A stretch of 64,000 bases of DNA, from NCBI RefSeq assembly GCF_021556435.1, contig NZ_JAKGCU010000002.1, positions 248,001 through 312,000 on the forward strand, in the 5' to 3' direction. Below the pieces are notes generated by a model. It was given only the letters and a program-made list of their open reading frames with translations. It was not told the DNA's origin and did no database searches. The position numbers and the translations under genes are program-made. This stretch comes from Gordonia tangerina (lineage in GTDB: Bacteria > Actinomycetota > Actinomycetes > Mycobacteriales > Mycobacteriaceae). Positions 9,594 through 18,769 of this stretch are shown in pieces (position 1 is the first letter of the stretch; every line of letters begins with the position of its first letter).

Positions 9594-9782
9594 GCGAATC
9601 GGCGCCGCCGACGTTTAACACTCGACCAGCGAATCGGCGCCGCCGACGTTTAACACCCGACCAGCGAATCGGCGCCACCGACGTTCAACACCCGACCAGC
9701 GAATTGTGCACCGACGTTCAACACCCGACCAGCGAATTGTGCACCGACGTTCGACACTCGACCAGCGATTTGTTGCAGCGAC
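9586..9782. repeat. Tandem array of 33-35-base units, about 5.7 copies
   Basis: Units start at 9586, 9621, 9656, 9691, 9724 and 9757 (the last partial). Each opens with C(T/C)CGACCAGCGAAT and ends with CCGACGTT(T/C)AACA. The first three are 35 bases and keep CGGCGCC in the middle; the next two are 33 bases and carry TGTGCA instead. The array begins inside the right end of the long inverted repeat, so the element end seems to have been amplified. There are no unique spacers, so it is not a CRISPR. Confidence 0.8.
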
Positions 9783-9822
9783 CTCGGGCAGCAGTAATCG
9801 GATGGCGCCGAATCGGGATGCC

Positions 9823-10581
9823 TCAGAAGCGGATCGTCGTGGTCCCGCGTCGGCGTGCACGGTAGGTGAACCGCCGCTCGGTGATGTCGCCGTGGCCATC
9901 GGCGCCCACTCGCAACACGGTCGACGCGCGCGTGCCGTAGCCGCGCACGTCGATGAACATCGGCGAGAGGTCACGTTCGCGCTCGATTGGCACTCCTGTG
10001 CTGGGCAGAGCGTCGTCGGCCGGGCGATGGCGGTCGGCAAGCAACTCGAGATACGGATCGACGGACTCCGGATCATCGAGCAGTAACTCCGACAACGCAT
10101 CCCGCCCACGGTCGACCTTGGGCCAGTGACTGTCGAGCAAACCGTTGGACAATCCGTGAACGCCGTCGGGAACCTGCTGTAGCCGGGGCCGCGGCCAGTT
10201 CGTCGCCCACCAGAACTCCTCGGAATCGCCGATCAACACGTTCACCGGCGCATAATCCTGTGCACGGGTGAGGAGTTCGCCGGCGAACTCTCCCGGGCTC
10301 ATCGCACCAAGCAGGAACTGCACCGGCAGTTCCCCACGCGATCTCGGACCGGTAGCGGGTATCCCGTCGCGAACATTGGTGACCATGGCCACGCGGGAAG
10401 GGGTCTCGGCGTTGACGCCCATCCAGGTGCCGCCCGCCTCCCCGTCACGACCTCCGATGATCGGTGCGTCCGGCCATCGCGACAACGCCCGGGTGCGTCG
10501 CGCGTGGAACTCGTCCCGGTTGGCCGCGACCACCAGTGGCGTGTCGGGCAGGACGTTCCAGCCGAACAGGATCAGGCACAT
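9823..10581 (-). CDS. NRDE/TANGO2-family protein
   Basis: A 252-residue protein beginning MCLILF and carrying the family's NRDEF tetrad (residues about 20-27, VVAANRDEFHARR) and the WMGVN segment. NRDE-domain proteins (transport and Golgi organisation 2 homologues) have an Ntn-hydrolase-like fold with an N-terminal Cys. Their molecular function in bacteria is not settled; a haem-handling role has been proposed for relatives. The gene lies six bases downstream of the CBS/nucleotidyltransferase gene and is probably co-transcribed with it. Confidence 0.82.
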   Translation of the reverse strand: MCLILFGWNVLPDTPLVVAANRDEFHARRTRALSRWPDAPIIGGRDGEAGGTWMGVNAETPSRVAMVTNVRDGIPATGPRSRGELPVQFLLGAMSPGEFAGELLTRAQDYAPVNVLIGDSEEFWWATNWPRPRLQQVPDGVHGLSNGLLDSHWPKVDRGRDALSELLLDDPESVDPYLELLADRHRPADDALPSTGVPIERERDLSPMFIDVRGYGTRASTVLRVGADGHGDITERRFTYRARRRGTTTIRF

Positions 10582-10587
10582 GACAGC

Positions 10588-12063
10588 TCAGTCGGCGACC
10601 GGTAGATAGTGGCTCATGTTGGTCATCTTGCGCTGTACACCGGCGATCTCGCGAACCGCCTGCGCAACGAGGCTGCGATCGAGCGGCGAGAGTCGTTTCA
10701 TGTCCAGGGTGTCGCCCACCGGCTCGCCACGATCGAACTGCGCCACCTGGTAGGTGAGGCGCACCCGTTGCAGCACGTCGAACACCTCGACGAGTTCGGA
10801 CGCCTGCGCTTCGCTGAGCATCGTGCTGCCTGCCGCCGCACGCAGCCGCGCACGGGTGTCGAGTTCGGTGGCTCCCACGCTGAGCGCCGCCCAACGCGCA
10901 ATGTTCACCAGCGGGGTGAGAGCGTGCTCCTTGATCTCGAAGGTATCTGCCCGACGGGTCAACACATCGCGCATAGACCGCAACCGGGCCTTGTACGACA
11001 ATGCTTCGGCCAGCAGCAATCCCACTGTGCCGGGATGGTTGCGGAGCTCGGCGAACAACCCACCGAGCGCGTCTGCGCCCAACTCTCCCCAGATCGGCCG
11101 ACTGTCCAGCAGCAAGGAGGTGAAGATCATGCCCTTGTTCTCCAGCGGCGCCTGCACCCAGCCCTGCGCAGCAGATCGCCACTGCGACCGGGTGCGAGCA
11201 AACAAGGGCTTGGATGCGATGGCACCGTTCTCGTCGATCCGGCGCCCTGCACCCAGGAGTACCTCGTTGACCTCACCGAATGCGAGTCGGTAGGAATCGA
11301 TCTGCTCATCGGGGACGGCGTCGTCGAGTGCCACGGCGGAGTCGATGTCGGAGGTGAGAACCGGCTCACGCCGGGCGTTGCTGCCCAAGGACAGCCAGGT
11401 GAGCGCGCCGGGGTCGAGTTCCGGGTGCCGCTCGAGTACCAGGTCCAGCGCCCGCCGGACCACGGCGTCGTGGATCAGCGCGCCGATCGCGGTCACCTCG
11501 TGAACGGGTTGTTCCCGTCGCACCATGTCGGCCATCAGATACGGGATACGACGTGCACGGGCCGTCAGATCGCCGATATTGCCTGCCCGGGACACCTGCG
11601 CACGCAGTGACATTCCCGGTCCTGCCGGGGCCGCGATGAAGTCGACCGCGGCCACCACCCCGACCACTGCGCCGGCGGGATCCACCACCGGCATGGCCGT
11701 CAGATCGCGGTCGAACAACACGGTGAGCGCGTCCACCGCAGCGGTGCCCTGAGGCACCACCGGAACCGGCCCGGCGACCAGTTCACCGACTGGCGTGTCG
11801 ATGTCTCGACCGACCGCGACGACCCCGGCCCGAATGTCGGCGTCGGTGAGCAATCCGTACGTGCCTCCGGTCAGCGGGATCACAAGATGATCCTGGCCTC
11901 GCTCGGTCATCAACGCCGCTGCCTCACGAACGGGCATGTCTGCTGAACCGATGACCGGCCGGGTGACCAGCAGATCGTCGACGATTCCCGGGCCGGAACC
12001 ACTTCGATCGCGTCGACGTGCGACGGTGAGCTTGTTGCCCGATGCGCGATCCGGATCGGACAC
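10588..12063 (-). CDS. CBS-domain and DUF294-type nucleotidyltransferase protein
   Basis: A 491-residue cytoplasmic protein. A CBS-domain pair (about residues 30-155) is followed by a DUF294 putative nucleotidyltransferase core, where WLSLGSNARREPVLTSDIDS resembles the GS...D-x-D signature of GlnD-like enzymes. A helical C-terminal DUF294_C domain completes it. The GTG at 12063 has GGGAGG nine bases upstream and is preferred over the ATG at 12096, which lacks a Shine-Dalgarno. The family often pairs with signalling or transport functions; the substrate is unknown. It occupies the position where M. tuberculosis has the pepR block after gpsI. Confidence 0.82.
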   Translation of the reverse strand: MSDPDRASGNKLTVARRRDRSGSGPGIVDDLLVTRPVIGSADMPVREAAALMTERGQDHLVIPLTGGTYGLLTDADIRAGVVAVGRDIDTPVGELVAGPVPVVPQGTAAVDALTVLFDRDLTAMPVVDPAGAVVGVVAAVDFIAAPAGPGMSLRAQVSRAGNIGDLTARARRIPYLMADMVRREQPVHEVTAIGALIHDAVVRRALDLVLERHPELDPGALTWLSLGSNARREPVLTSDIDSAVALDDAVPDEQIDSYRLAFGEVNEVLLGAGRRIDENGAIASKPLFARTRSQWRSAAQGWVQAPLENKGMIFTSLLLDSRPIWGELGADALGGLFAELRNHPGTVGLLLAEALSYKARLRSMRDVLTRRADTFEIKEHALTPLVNIARWAALSVGATELDTRARLRAAAGSTMLSEAQASELVEVFDVLQRVRLTYQVAQFDRGEPVGDTLDMKRLSPLDRSLVAQAVREIAGVQRKMTNMSHYLPVAD

Positions 12064-12119
12064 GGCGTATTCCCTCCCTGACTCGACGAATCTCATTGCT
12101 CAGATTAGCCGTGAGACGC

Positions 12120-12157
12120 GCGTGACCCGCCACCCGCAATCGGGTGACGGGTCACGC
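12120..12157 (-). terminator. Terminator hairpin after pnp
   Basis: Arms 12120-12136 and 12141-12157 pair over 17 positions with one mismatch around a CAAT loop, 14 bases beyond the pnp stop. There is no T-run on the minus strand, in keeping with other terminators in this window. Confidence 0.75.
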
Positions 12158-12171
12158 TGTGTGTCCGATGA

Positions 12172-14469
12172 TCAGGCGTCGGCGGTGGCGTCTGCCTTCT
12201 CGTCGCTCGTGGCGGCGTCAGACTTGGCCTCGTCGTCGACCGGCACCAGGCTGATCTTGCCGCGGTCGTCGATGTCGGCGATCTCCACACGGAGCTTGGA
12301 GCCAACGTTGACGACGTCCTCGACCTTGTTGATCCGCTTGCCCTTGCCGAGCTTCGAGATGTGCACCAGGCCGTCGCGACCCGGCAGCAGCGACACGAAC
12401 GCACCGAAGGCGGTGGTCTTGACGACCGTGCCCAGGAACCGCTCGCCCACCTTGGGCAGCTGCGGGTTGGCGATGGAGTTGACCTTGTCGATCGCGGCCT
12501 GCGCGGACTCGCCGTCGGAGGCACCGATGAACACGGTGCCGTCATCCTCGATGGAGATGTTGGCGCCGGTGTCCTCGGTGATGCCGTTGATCGTCTTGCC
12601 CTTCGGGCCGATCAGCTCACCGATCTTGTCCATCGGGATCTTGATGGTCGTGATGCGCGGTGCGTACGGGCTCATCTCGTCCGGCTCGTCGATGGCCTCG
12701 GCCATCACGTCGAGGATGGTCAGCCGGGCGTCCTTGGCCTGGCCGAGGGCACCCGCAAGCACCTTCGACGGGATCCCGTCGAGCTTGGTGTCGAGCTGCA
12801 GCGCGGTCACGAAATCCTTCGTGCCGGCCACCTTGAAGTCCATGTCGCCGAAGGCATCCTCGGCACCGAGGATGTCGGTCAGCGCCACATAGCGGGTTTC
12901 GCCGTCGACGGTGTCGGACACCAGACCCATCGCGATACCGGCGACCGGAGCCTTCAGCGGCACGCCGGCGTTCAGCAGCGCCATGGTCGACGCACAAACC
13001 GAACCCATCGAGGTGGAACCGTTGGAGCCCAACGCCTCCGAGACCTGACGGATGGCGTAGGGGAACTCCTCGACGCTCGGGATCACCGGCACCAGGGCAC
13101 GCTCGGCGAGGGCACCGTGGCCGATCTCGCGACGCTTCGGCGAACCGACACGACCGGTCTCACCGGTCGAATACGGCGGGAAGTTGTAGTGGTGCATGTA
13201 ACGCTTGGACGTCTCGGGTCCGAGCGAGTCGATCTGCTGCGCCATCTTGACCATGTCGAGGGTGGTCACGCCCAGGATCTGGGTCTCACCGCGCTCGAAC
13301 AGGGCACTACCGTGTGCGCGCGGGATCACCGCGACCTCGGCCGACAGCGACCGGATGTCGGTGATGCCACGGCCGTCGATCCGGAAGTGGTCGGTCAGGA
13401 TGCGCTGACGCACCAGCTTCTTGGTGAGCGAGCGGTAGGCCGCACCGATCTCCTTTTCGCGGCCCTCGAACTGCTCGCCGAGCTGGGCGAGGATGTCCGC
13501 CTTGAGCTCGTCGGTCTTGTCGTCGCGCTCCTGCTTGCCCGCGATGGTGAGGATTTCCGAGAGACGATCCGAACCGGCGGCGGCGACGGCGTCGTAGGCG
13601 TCCTGCGCATACGGCGGGAACAGCGGGAACTCGCCGGTCTCCTTGGCCGCCTCGGCTGCGAGCGACTTCTGTGCCTCGCAGAGGCGTGCGATGAACGGCT
13701 TGGCGGCCTCGAGTCCCTCGGCGACAATCGCCTCGGTCGGTGCCTGCGCACCACCGGCGATGATGTCGATGACGTTCTCGGTGGCCTCCGCCTCGACCAT
13801 CATGATCGCGACGTCGGCGCTGTCTCCTTCACCGGAGACGATCCGCCCCGCGACGACCATGTCGAACACGGCACCCTCGAGCTGTTCGACGGTCGGGAAC
13901 GCAACCCACTGACCGGCCTTGTTCTCCTCGGTCGGGATCAACGCAACGCGCACGCCGCCGACCGGCCCCGAGAACGGCAGTCCGGCGAGCTGGGTGGACG
14001 CCGATGCCGCGTTGATCGCGACGACATCGTAGAGGTCCTTGGGATCGAGCGACATGACCGTCACGACGACCTGGATCTCGTTGCGCAGGCCGTCGACGAA
14101 CGACGGACGCAGCGGACGGTCGATGAGGCGGCAGGTCAGGATGGCGTCGGTGGAGGGGCGTCCCTCGCGACGGAAGAACGAGCCGGGGATGCGGCCCGCG
14201 GCGTACATGCGCTCCTCGACGTCGACGGTCAGCGGGAAGAAGTCGAAGTGTTCCTTCGGCTGCTTGGATGCCGCGGTCGTCGAGAGCAGCATGGTCTCGT
14301 CGTCGAGGTAGGCGGTGACGGAGCCGGCGGCCTGCAAGGCAAGGCGGCCGGTCTCGAAACGGATGGTGCGGGTGCCGAAGCTCCCGTTGTCGATGACGGC
14401 GGTCGCTTCGGTGATCGAGTCGTCATAGTCGGCGTCGGTGTCGACGCCGGGGGTGGTCACATCTGACAT
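12172..14469 (-). CDS. pnp: Polynucleotide phosphorylase / guanosine pentaphosphate synthetase I
   Basis: A 765-residue phosphorolytic 3'-5' exoribonuclease and degradosome core enzyme (GpsI in mycobacteria and Streptomyces). Two RNase PH domains flank a helical linker. A KH domain ([18 protein letters not shown], with GPKG as the GxxG loop) follows at about residues 600-660, then an S1 RNA-binding domain ([18 protein letters not shown]) and an acidic Ala/Asp/Lys tail. A longer in-frame reading to 14736 is non-homologous. The ATG at 14469 fits the family N-terminus, although the nearest SD-like AAGGG is rather far upstream. rpsO lies directly upstream, as in most bacteria. Confidence 0.95.
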   Translation of the reverse strand: MSDVTTPGVDTDADYDDSITEATAVIDNGSFGTRTIRFETGRLALQAAGSVTAYLDDETMLLSTTAASKQPKEHFDFFPLTVDVEERMYAAGRIPGSFFRREGRPSTDAILTCRLIDRPLRPSFVDGLRNEIQVVVTVMSLDPKDLYDVVAINAASASTQLAGLPFSGPVGGVRVALIPTEENKAGQWVAFPTVEQLEGAVFDMVVAGRIVSGEGDSADVAIMMVEAEATENVIDIIAGGAQAPTEAIVAEGLEAAKPFIARLCEAQKSLAAEAAKETGEFPLFPPYAQDAYDAVAAAGSDRLSEILTIAGKQERDDKTDELKADILAQLGEQFEGREKEIGAAYRSLTKKLVRQRILTDHFRIDGRGITDIRSLSAEVAVIPRAHGSALFERGETQILGVTTLDMVKMAQQIDSLGPETSKRYMHHYNFPPYSTGETGRVGSPKRREIGHGALAERALVPVIPSVEEFPYAIRQVSEALGSNGSTSMGSVCASTMALLNAGVPLKAPVAGIAMGLVSDTVDGETRYVALTDILGAEDAFGDMDFKVAGTKDFVTALQLDTKLDGIPSKVLAGALGQAKDARLTILDVMAEAIDEPDEMSPYAPRITTIKIPMDKIGELIGPKGKTINGITEDTGANISIEDDGTVFIGASDGESAQAAIDKVNSIANPQLPKVGERFLGTVVKTTAFGAFVSLLPGRDGLVHISKLGKGKRINKVEDVVNVGSKLRVEIADIDDRGKISLVPVDDEAKSDAATSDEKADATADA

Positions 14470-14833
14470 GTGGTCGGAAGAATCCCTTCGTGTAGCCACC
14501 GGTGACCGGCGGCCGGTTGGTCGGATGCGGATCAGCTCTTCGCCGAACCCACCACACGCTGCGGTGCGCGTGCACCACAGAGGTGGCGACGTCTGCGACA
14601 GCAGAGTCGACCCGGAACGGAGCCATGAGAGAAGTGCCGGTCGTGCGGATGCGCATCCGAAGCGCATCCTGAAGTAGCGCAGACGGCCTTCGATCGAAGC
14701 GGCCGGAATCAGGTCGGAACAGGTTCCGGCGGCCACTACCGAGGACCGATCTGCTCGAGTGTCACGTCCAGCAGGACTTCACGGCAACGATCAGTGGTCA
14801 GCCTATCATTACGGGCTGGCCTGCAGAAACGAC
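14470..14833. other. pnp leader region
   Basis: 364 bases between pnp and the rpsO terminator, holding the pnp promoter and 5' leader. It includes a perfect 14-base palindrome CGGATGCGCATCCG (14646-14659) and a nearby repeat of GCGCATCC (14651 and 14663). The minus-strand TAATGATAGG near 14810 is a weak -10 candidate. pnp leaders in other bacteria are structured and autoregulated, but that is not shown here. No small ORF with an SD was recognised. Confidence 0.4.
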
Positions 14834-14865
14834 TCGGCCGCCCCCGGGGATGCGGAGGCGGCCGA
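14834..14865 (-). terminator. Terminator after rpsO
   Basis: TCGGCCGCC(C) at 14834 pairs with GGCGGCCGA ending at 14865 (stem about 11 bp, short loop), 18 bases past the rpsO stop. It is followed on the minus strand by a short TTT. It would partly separate rpsO and pnp transcription. Confidence 0.65.
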
Positions 14866-14883
14866 TCATCGGAGAATCGTCGA

Positions 14884-15153
14884 TCAGCGACGCAGACCCA
14901 GACGCTCGATCAGCGAACGGTAGCGGTTGATGTCGACCTTCGCGACGTACTTCAACAGACGGCGACGGCGACCCACCAGCAGCAGCAGACCACGACGGCT
15001 GTGGTGATCGTGCTTGTGCGTCTTGAGGTGCTCGGTCAGATCGGTGATGCGCTTGGTGAGCAACGCGACCTGCGCCTCGGGCGAACCGGTGTCGGTCTCG
15101 TGCAGCCCGTACTCGGCGAGGACGTCCTTCTTTTCGGCGGCAGTCAGTGCCAT
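14884..15153 (-). CDS. rpsO: 30S ribosomal protein S15
   Basis: An 89-residue protein of the normal S15 length that binds 16S rRNA and nucleates the platform of the small subunit. The [22 protein letters not shown] stretch is the rRNA-binding signature of the family (positions about 50-71). AGGAG lies nine bases before the ATG. The ribF-rpsO-pnp order is conserved across actinobacteria. Confidence 0.97.
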   Translation of the reverse strand: MALTAAEKKDVLAEYGLHETDTGSPEAQVALLTKRITDLTEHLKTHKHDHHSRRGLLLLVGRRRRLLKYVAKVDINRYRSLIERLGLRR

Positions 15154-15304
15154 GGAGATACTCCTGGATTCTCAGTCCCGCGTTCTTCGGTTACCGCCGG
15201 ACACCTACCCAGGTACCACGACAGTCGGCGCGCCACCGCGGACCGCAGCAACGCCGACCGATGACTTTACCAGCGCAAACGAACGCGGCCAAAATCGCCG
15301 ACGG

Positions 15305-16270
15305 TCAACCCCGCTCGGCCAGCACCCGACGGGTGTCCTCGACGTCGGTGGCGATGGCGGTGATCAGGTCTGCCACGTCGGGGTAGTTCTCCATCCCGCG
15401 CAGTCGGCCCACGAAGTCGATCGCGACGTGCTGCCCGTAGAGGTCGGCGCTCTTGTCGAGGACGAACGCCTCGACCGTCCGGGTCCGACCCGAGAAGGTC
15501 GGGTTGGTCCCCACCGACACCGCGGCCTGATACCGCTGTCCCGGCTCGACCTGTCCGACGACGGGTCCGACCCCCAACACCGAGAACCACGCGGCATACA
15601 CCCCATCGGCGGGAATGGCCGCGTACATCGGCGGGGCGACGTTGGCGGTCGGAAATCCGAGCTCTCGACCGCGTCCGTCGCCGCGCACCACAACGCCTTC
15701 CACTCGGTGCGGACGTCCGAGCGCCTCGGCAGCGGCCTCGACGTCGCCGGCCGCGACACACGAACGGATGTAGGTCGACGAGAAGGTCACCGCATGCTCA
15801 CCGAACAACGAGATGGCCTGCACCTCGAACCCGAACATCTGCCCGAGCTCGGCGAGTTTGGTGACGTCGCCGGCCGCCTTCTTACCGAAGGTGAAATTGT
15901 CGCCGACCACGACATCAGCCGCGTGCAGGGTCTCGACCAGGATGTCGTGGGCGAAGTCCTTGGGGGAACGCGACGCCAGTTCCGGCGTGAACGGCATGAC
16001 GCAGAAGACGTCGATGCCGAGCTGTTCGGCCAGCTCCGCCCGCCGGGTCAGCGTGGTGAGCTGCGGCGGATGCGTGCCGGGCCGCACCACCTCGGCCGGG
16101 TGCGGGTCGAAGGTCATCAGCACGGCGGGCACGCCGCGTTCTTTCGCCGCTGTGGTCGCGGCATGGATCAACTGGGCATGGCCGCGGTGCACTCCGTCGA
16201 ACACACCGATCGTGACCACGCATCTACCCCAGTCCGCGGGGATGTCCTCGAGACCTCGCCAACGCAACAC
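15305..16270 (-). CDS. ribF: Bifunctional riboflavin kinase / FAD synthetase
   Basis: A roughly 321-residue enzyme making FMN and then FAD. The N-terminal nucleotidyltransferase domain has TIGVFDGVHRGHAQL (the GxFDGxHxGH signature). The C-terminal riboflavin kinase domain includes GRGRELGFPTANV and a PTF(S)GRTRTVEAF segment. The gene could begin at GTG 16270 or 16276; a far-upstream ATG at 16309 lacks family support. The gene is encoded before rpsO and divergent from mntR. Confidence 0.95.
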   Translation of the reverse strand: MLRWRGLEDIPADWGRCVVTIGVFDGVHRGHAQLIHAATTAAKERGVPAVLMTFDPHPAEVVRPGTHPPQLTTLTRRAELAEQLGIDVFCVMPFTPELASRSPKDFAHDILVETLHAADVVVGDNFTFGKKAAGDVTKLAELGQMFGFEVQAISLFGEHAVTFSSTYIRSCVAAGDVEAAAEALGRPHRVEGVVVRGDGRGRELGFPTANVAPPMYAAIPADGVYAAWFSVLGVGPVVGQVEPGQRYQAAVSVGTNPTFSGRTRTVEAFVLDKSADLYGQHVAIDFVGRLRGMENYPDVADLITAIATDVEDTRRVLAERG

Positions 16271-16429
16271 GCGCACCAGCCTACGGCCCGCCGCGACGAC
16301 AAACCACATCCGGCCGTCGGTGGTGAACAGCGTGTTTCACCGGACCTCGGATGGTTGAACGCAGCGGGAACTGCCGACGACGCGACGGCTGCTGTCGCCG
16401 GCCGGGCGGGCACACCCTAAGCTCGAAGA

Positions 16430-17182
16430 ATGCCCCAGTCCCGCGCGGCCCGAGCCGACATGCCCGCATCGGGCGGAGATGTCGACGCCCGAACCACGTC
16501 GGCCGAGCGACCGGTGACCGAACTGTCCAATGTCACCCAGGACTACCTGAAAGTCATCTGGACGCTTCAGGAGTGGGCAGACGTGAAGGTCACCACCAAG
16601 ATGCTCGCCGAACGTCTCGGGGTGTCGGCATCGACTGCATCGGAGGCCATTCGCAAACTCGCCGATCAGGGTCTGGTGTCGCACGAACGGTACGGGTCGG
16701 TCACCCTCACCGACGAGGGGCAGTCCGCGGCGGTGCTGATGGTCCGCCGACATCGACTCATCGAGACCTTCCTGGTGCGCGAACTCGGCTACGGCTGGGA
16801 TGAGGTGCACGACGAAGCCGAGGTGCTCGAGCACGCGGTATCGGACCGGCTGATGTCCCGGTTGGACGCGAAACTCGGCTTCCCCAGTCGGGATCCGCAC
16901 GGCGATCCGATCCCGGCCCTCGACGGTTCGGTGCCCAGCCCGGACGCCAGGCTGCTCTCCGAGCTCGAGGTCGACGAATCGGGCACGGTGGCACGGATCT
17001 CCGACGACGACCCGGAGATGCTGCGCTACTTCGACGAGGTCGGGGTCGCCCTGGACCGCGTGGTCACGGTCGTGGAGAAACGACCGTTCGCCGGCACGAT
17101 TTCGATCTCGGTGGACGGCAGCGAGCAGATCGACCTCGGTGACATCGCCGCCCGGGCGATCTTTTTGGTGACGCCGCCGTGA
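16430..17182 (+). CDS. mntR: DtxR-family metal-dependent repressor MntR (SirR-like)
   Basis: A 250-residue winged-helix regulator that would sense Mn(II) (or Fe) and repress metal importers. The DNA-binding domain spans residues about 33-95 (VTQDYLKVIWTLQEW, then RLGVSASTASEAIRKLADQG). A metal-binding dimerisation domain (HDEAEVLEHAVSDRL) and a C-terminal FeoA/SH3-like domain follow. It is close to Rv2788. An ATG at 16430 gives a 28-residue leader; the GTG at 16514 begins where homologues begin and may be the true start. Confidence 0.9.
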   Translation: MPQSRAARADMPASGGDVDARTTSAERPVTELSNVTQDYLKVIWTLQEWADVKVTTKMLAERLGVSASTASEAIRKLADQGLVSHERYGSVTLTDEGQSAAVLMVRRHRLIETFLVRELGYGWDEVHDEAEVLEHAVSDRLMSRLDAKLGFPSRDPHGDPIPALDGSVPSPDARLLSELEVDESGTVARISDDDPEMLRYFDEVGVALDRVVTVVEKRPFAGTISISVDGSEQIDLGDIAARAIFLVTPP

Positions 17183-17194
17183 TCGTGGGGCGGT

Positions 17195-17214
17195 CGCTGA
17201 CCCCGGGGTCAGCG
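17195..17214. terminator. Bidirectional hairpin between mntR and truB
   Basis: A 20-base perfect palindrome (CGCTGACCCC then its complement) lies 12 bases past the mntR stop and spans the truB stop codon at 17209-17211. It can serve transcripts from both sides. Confidence 0.6.
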
Positions 17215-18111
17215 TAGCGTCGCCGGCCGCACCACCATCACCGAACTGGCGCGGCGCCCCTTCTCCTGTACGAGTGCGATAGCCCGACCGTCCGGGTCGA
17301 TCACCACGTAGGTCTCCTTGCGGCCGATCGGGGTCAACCATCGCCCCTGACTGATCGACTCCGCTTCGTCGGCATCGATGTCGCGGTGCGGGAAGGACAG
17401 TTTCGCAGCCTCATCGATCGTCAGCGACAGACCGGGGCCTTCGCTCAGCATCTCCAGCGTGCGAGCGTTCTCGAGAGTGAACGGCCCGACGGCCGTGCGG
17501 CGCAGCGCCGTCAGGTGGCCGCCGACCTCCAGTGCGGAACCGAGATCGCGGGCCAGCGAGCGGATGTAGGTGCCGGCCGAACAATCGACCTCGACATCCA
17601 CATCGACGAAGCCGTCGTCGGTTCGCCGGATGCCGACGATGTCGAACCTGCTGACCGTCACCGGCCGGGCCGCGAGATCGAACTCCGCGCCGGTACGCAC
17701 CAGGCTGTGTGCGCGTCTGCCGTCGACCTTGATCGCACTGACCCGGGCCGGAATCTGTTCGATGTCACCGGTCAGAGCCGCGATGCCGGCGGCGATCTCG
17801 TTGTCGGTCAGATGTGCCGCATCAACACGCGAGATCGTCTCGCCCTCACGATCGTCGGTGTCGGTGGCCGCACCGAGCCGCATGGTCGCCACGTAGGACT
17901 TGGTGGTCAGCGAAAGCAGTCCCAGCAGCTTGGTGGCCCGTTCGATACCCACCACCAGCACGCCGGTGGCCATCGGGTCGAGCGTGCCGGCGTGTCCGAC
18001 CCGCCTGGTGTTGAACAGCTTTCGGCATCTCGACACGACATCGTGGCTGGTCATGCCGGGGTCTTTGTCGACGACGATCAGGCCGGCGTTCTCAATCGAT
18101 GCATCGGCCAT
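17209..18111 (-). CDS. truB: tRNA pseudouridine-55 synthase
   Basis: A 300-residue enzyme that converts U55 of the tRNA T-loop to pseudouridine. The catalytic aspartate is Asp45 in GHAGTLDPMATGVL, preceded by the DKDPGMTSHDVV motif; a C-terminal PUA-like domain ends the protein. The ATG at 18111 follows the pptT stop by one base; an in-frame ATG at 18126 would overlap it. It is part of the pptH-pptT-truB block as in M. tuberculosis. Confidence 0.95.
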   Translation of the reverse strand: MADASIENAGLIVVDKDPGMTSHDVVSRCRKLFNTRRVGHAGTLDPMATGVLVVGIERATKLLGLLSLTTKSYVATMRLGAATDTDDREGETISRVDAAHLTDNEIAAGIAALTGDIEQIPARVSAIKVDGRRAHSLVRTGAEFDLAARPVTVSRFDIVGIRRTDDGFVDVDVEVDCSAGTYIRSLARDLGSALEVGGHLTALRRTAVGPFTLENARTLEMLSEGPGLSLTIDEAAKLSFPHRDIDADEAESISQGRWLTPIGRKETYVVIDPDGRAIALVQEKGRRASSVMVVRPATLR

Positions 18112-18112
18112 G

Positions 18113-18769
18113 TCAGAGGTGCGCAATCGTCGTCGTGATGAGTCCCTGGTCGATCAACCATCGTCCGCGCAGTTCCACCAGCGGCGCCCCACCATCGACC
18201 GCGGCTGGGTCGATGAGGATTGCCGAAGTGAACGTGCCGGCCCGTTCGGACGTCTGGTCAAACGTGATGTGGGCGTCCTCGAAACCGAGCCACCGCTGCG
18301 TCAGCGGGAACCACGCCTTGTAGGTGGCCTCCTTGGCGCAGAACAGCAACCGATCCCAGTGCACTCCGGCCGGGCGGGTGGCGAGCACCGCACGTTCGGC
18401 CTCCAGGCTGGTGTGCTCGAGAACTCCGGCGGGCAGGCGATCGTGTGGTTCGGCGTCGATACCGAGAGACCGGACCTGCAGCGCGTAGGCGACCACGGCC
18501 GCCCGATATCCGTCGCAGTGGGTCAGACTTCCCACGACCCGGTCGGGCCAGACCGGCATCCCGCGCTCACCGCGCATGATGGGAGCGGGTTCGATTCCCA
18601 ACTGCCCCATGGCCTGTCGCGCACAGTACCGCGCGGTGGTGAACTCGCGCCGCCGCTTCTCCACGGCCCGTTCGATCAGGGACCGTTCGGCGGGCAGCGG
18701 TTCGATGCCCGGTGGGTCCTCGAACGCCTCGGCCGCGGCGACACCGCTCGGCACGAGCTGTTCGATCAT
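18113..18769 (-). CDS. pptT: 4'-phosphopantetheinyl transferase PptT (Sfp type)
   Basis: A 218-residue enzyme transferring 4'-phosphopantetheine from CoA to acyl- and peptidyl-carrier proteins of fatty-acid, mycolate, polyketide and siderophore synthesis. The Mg-binding residues are Asp105 and Glu107 (GIDAEPHD) and Glu147 in FCAKEATYKAW. AGGAGGG precedes the ATG at 18769, which overlaps the pptH stop by ATGA. Longer in-frame readings upstream lie inside pptH and are rejected. PptT is essential in M. tuberculosis, and the coupled hydrolase PptH opposes it. Confidence 0.96.
   Translation of the reverse strand: MIEQLVPSGVAAAEAFEDPPGIEPLPAERSLIERAVEKRRREFTTARYCARQAMGQLGIEPAPIMRGERGMPVWPDRVVGSLTHCDGYRAAVVAYALQVRSLGIDAEPHDRLPAGVLEHTSLEAERAVLATRPAGVHWDRLLFCAKEATYKAWFPLTQRWLGFEDAHITFDQTSERAGTFTSAILIDPAAVDGGAPLVELRGRWLIDQGLITTTIAHL

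Noticed and set aside
9586..9782. CRISPR array
   Set aside because: Whole units are repeated without unique spacers and no cas genes are present.
12361..14466. 701-residue open frame on the plus strand
   Set aside because: Antisense to pnp, whose protein is fully recognisable; low-complexity charged composition.
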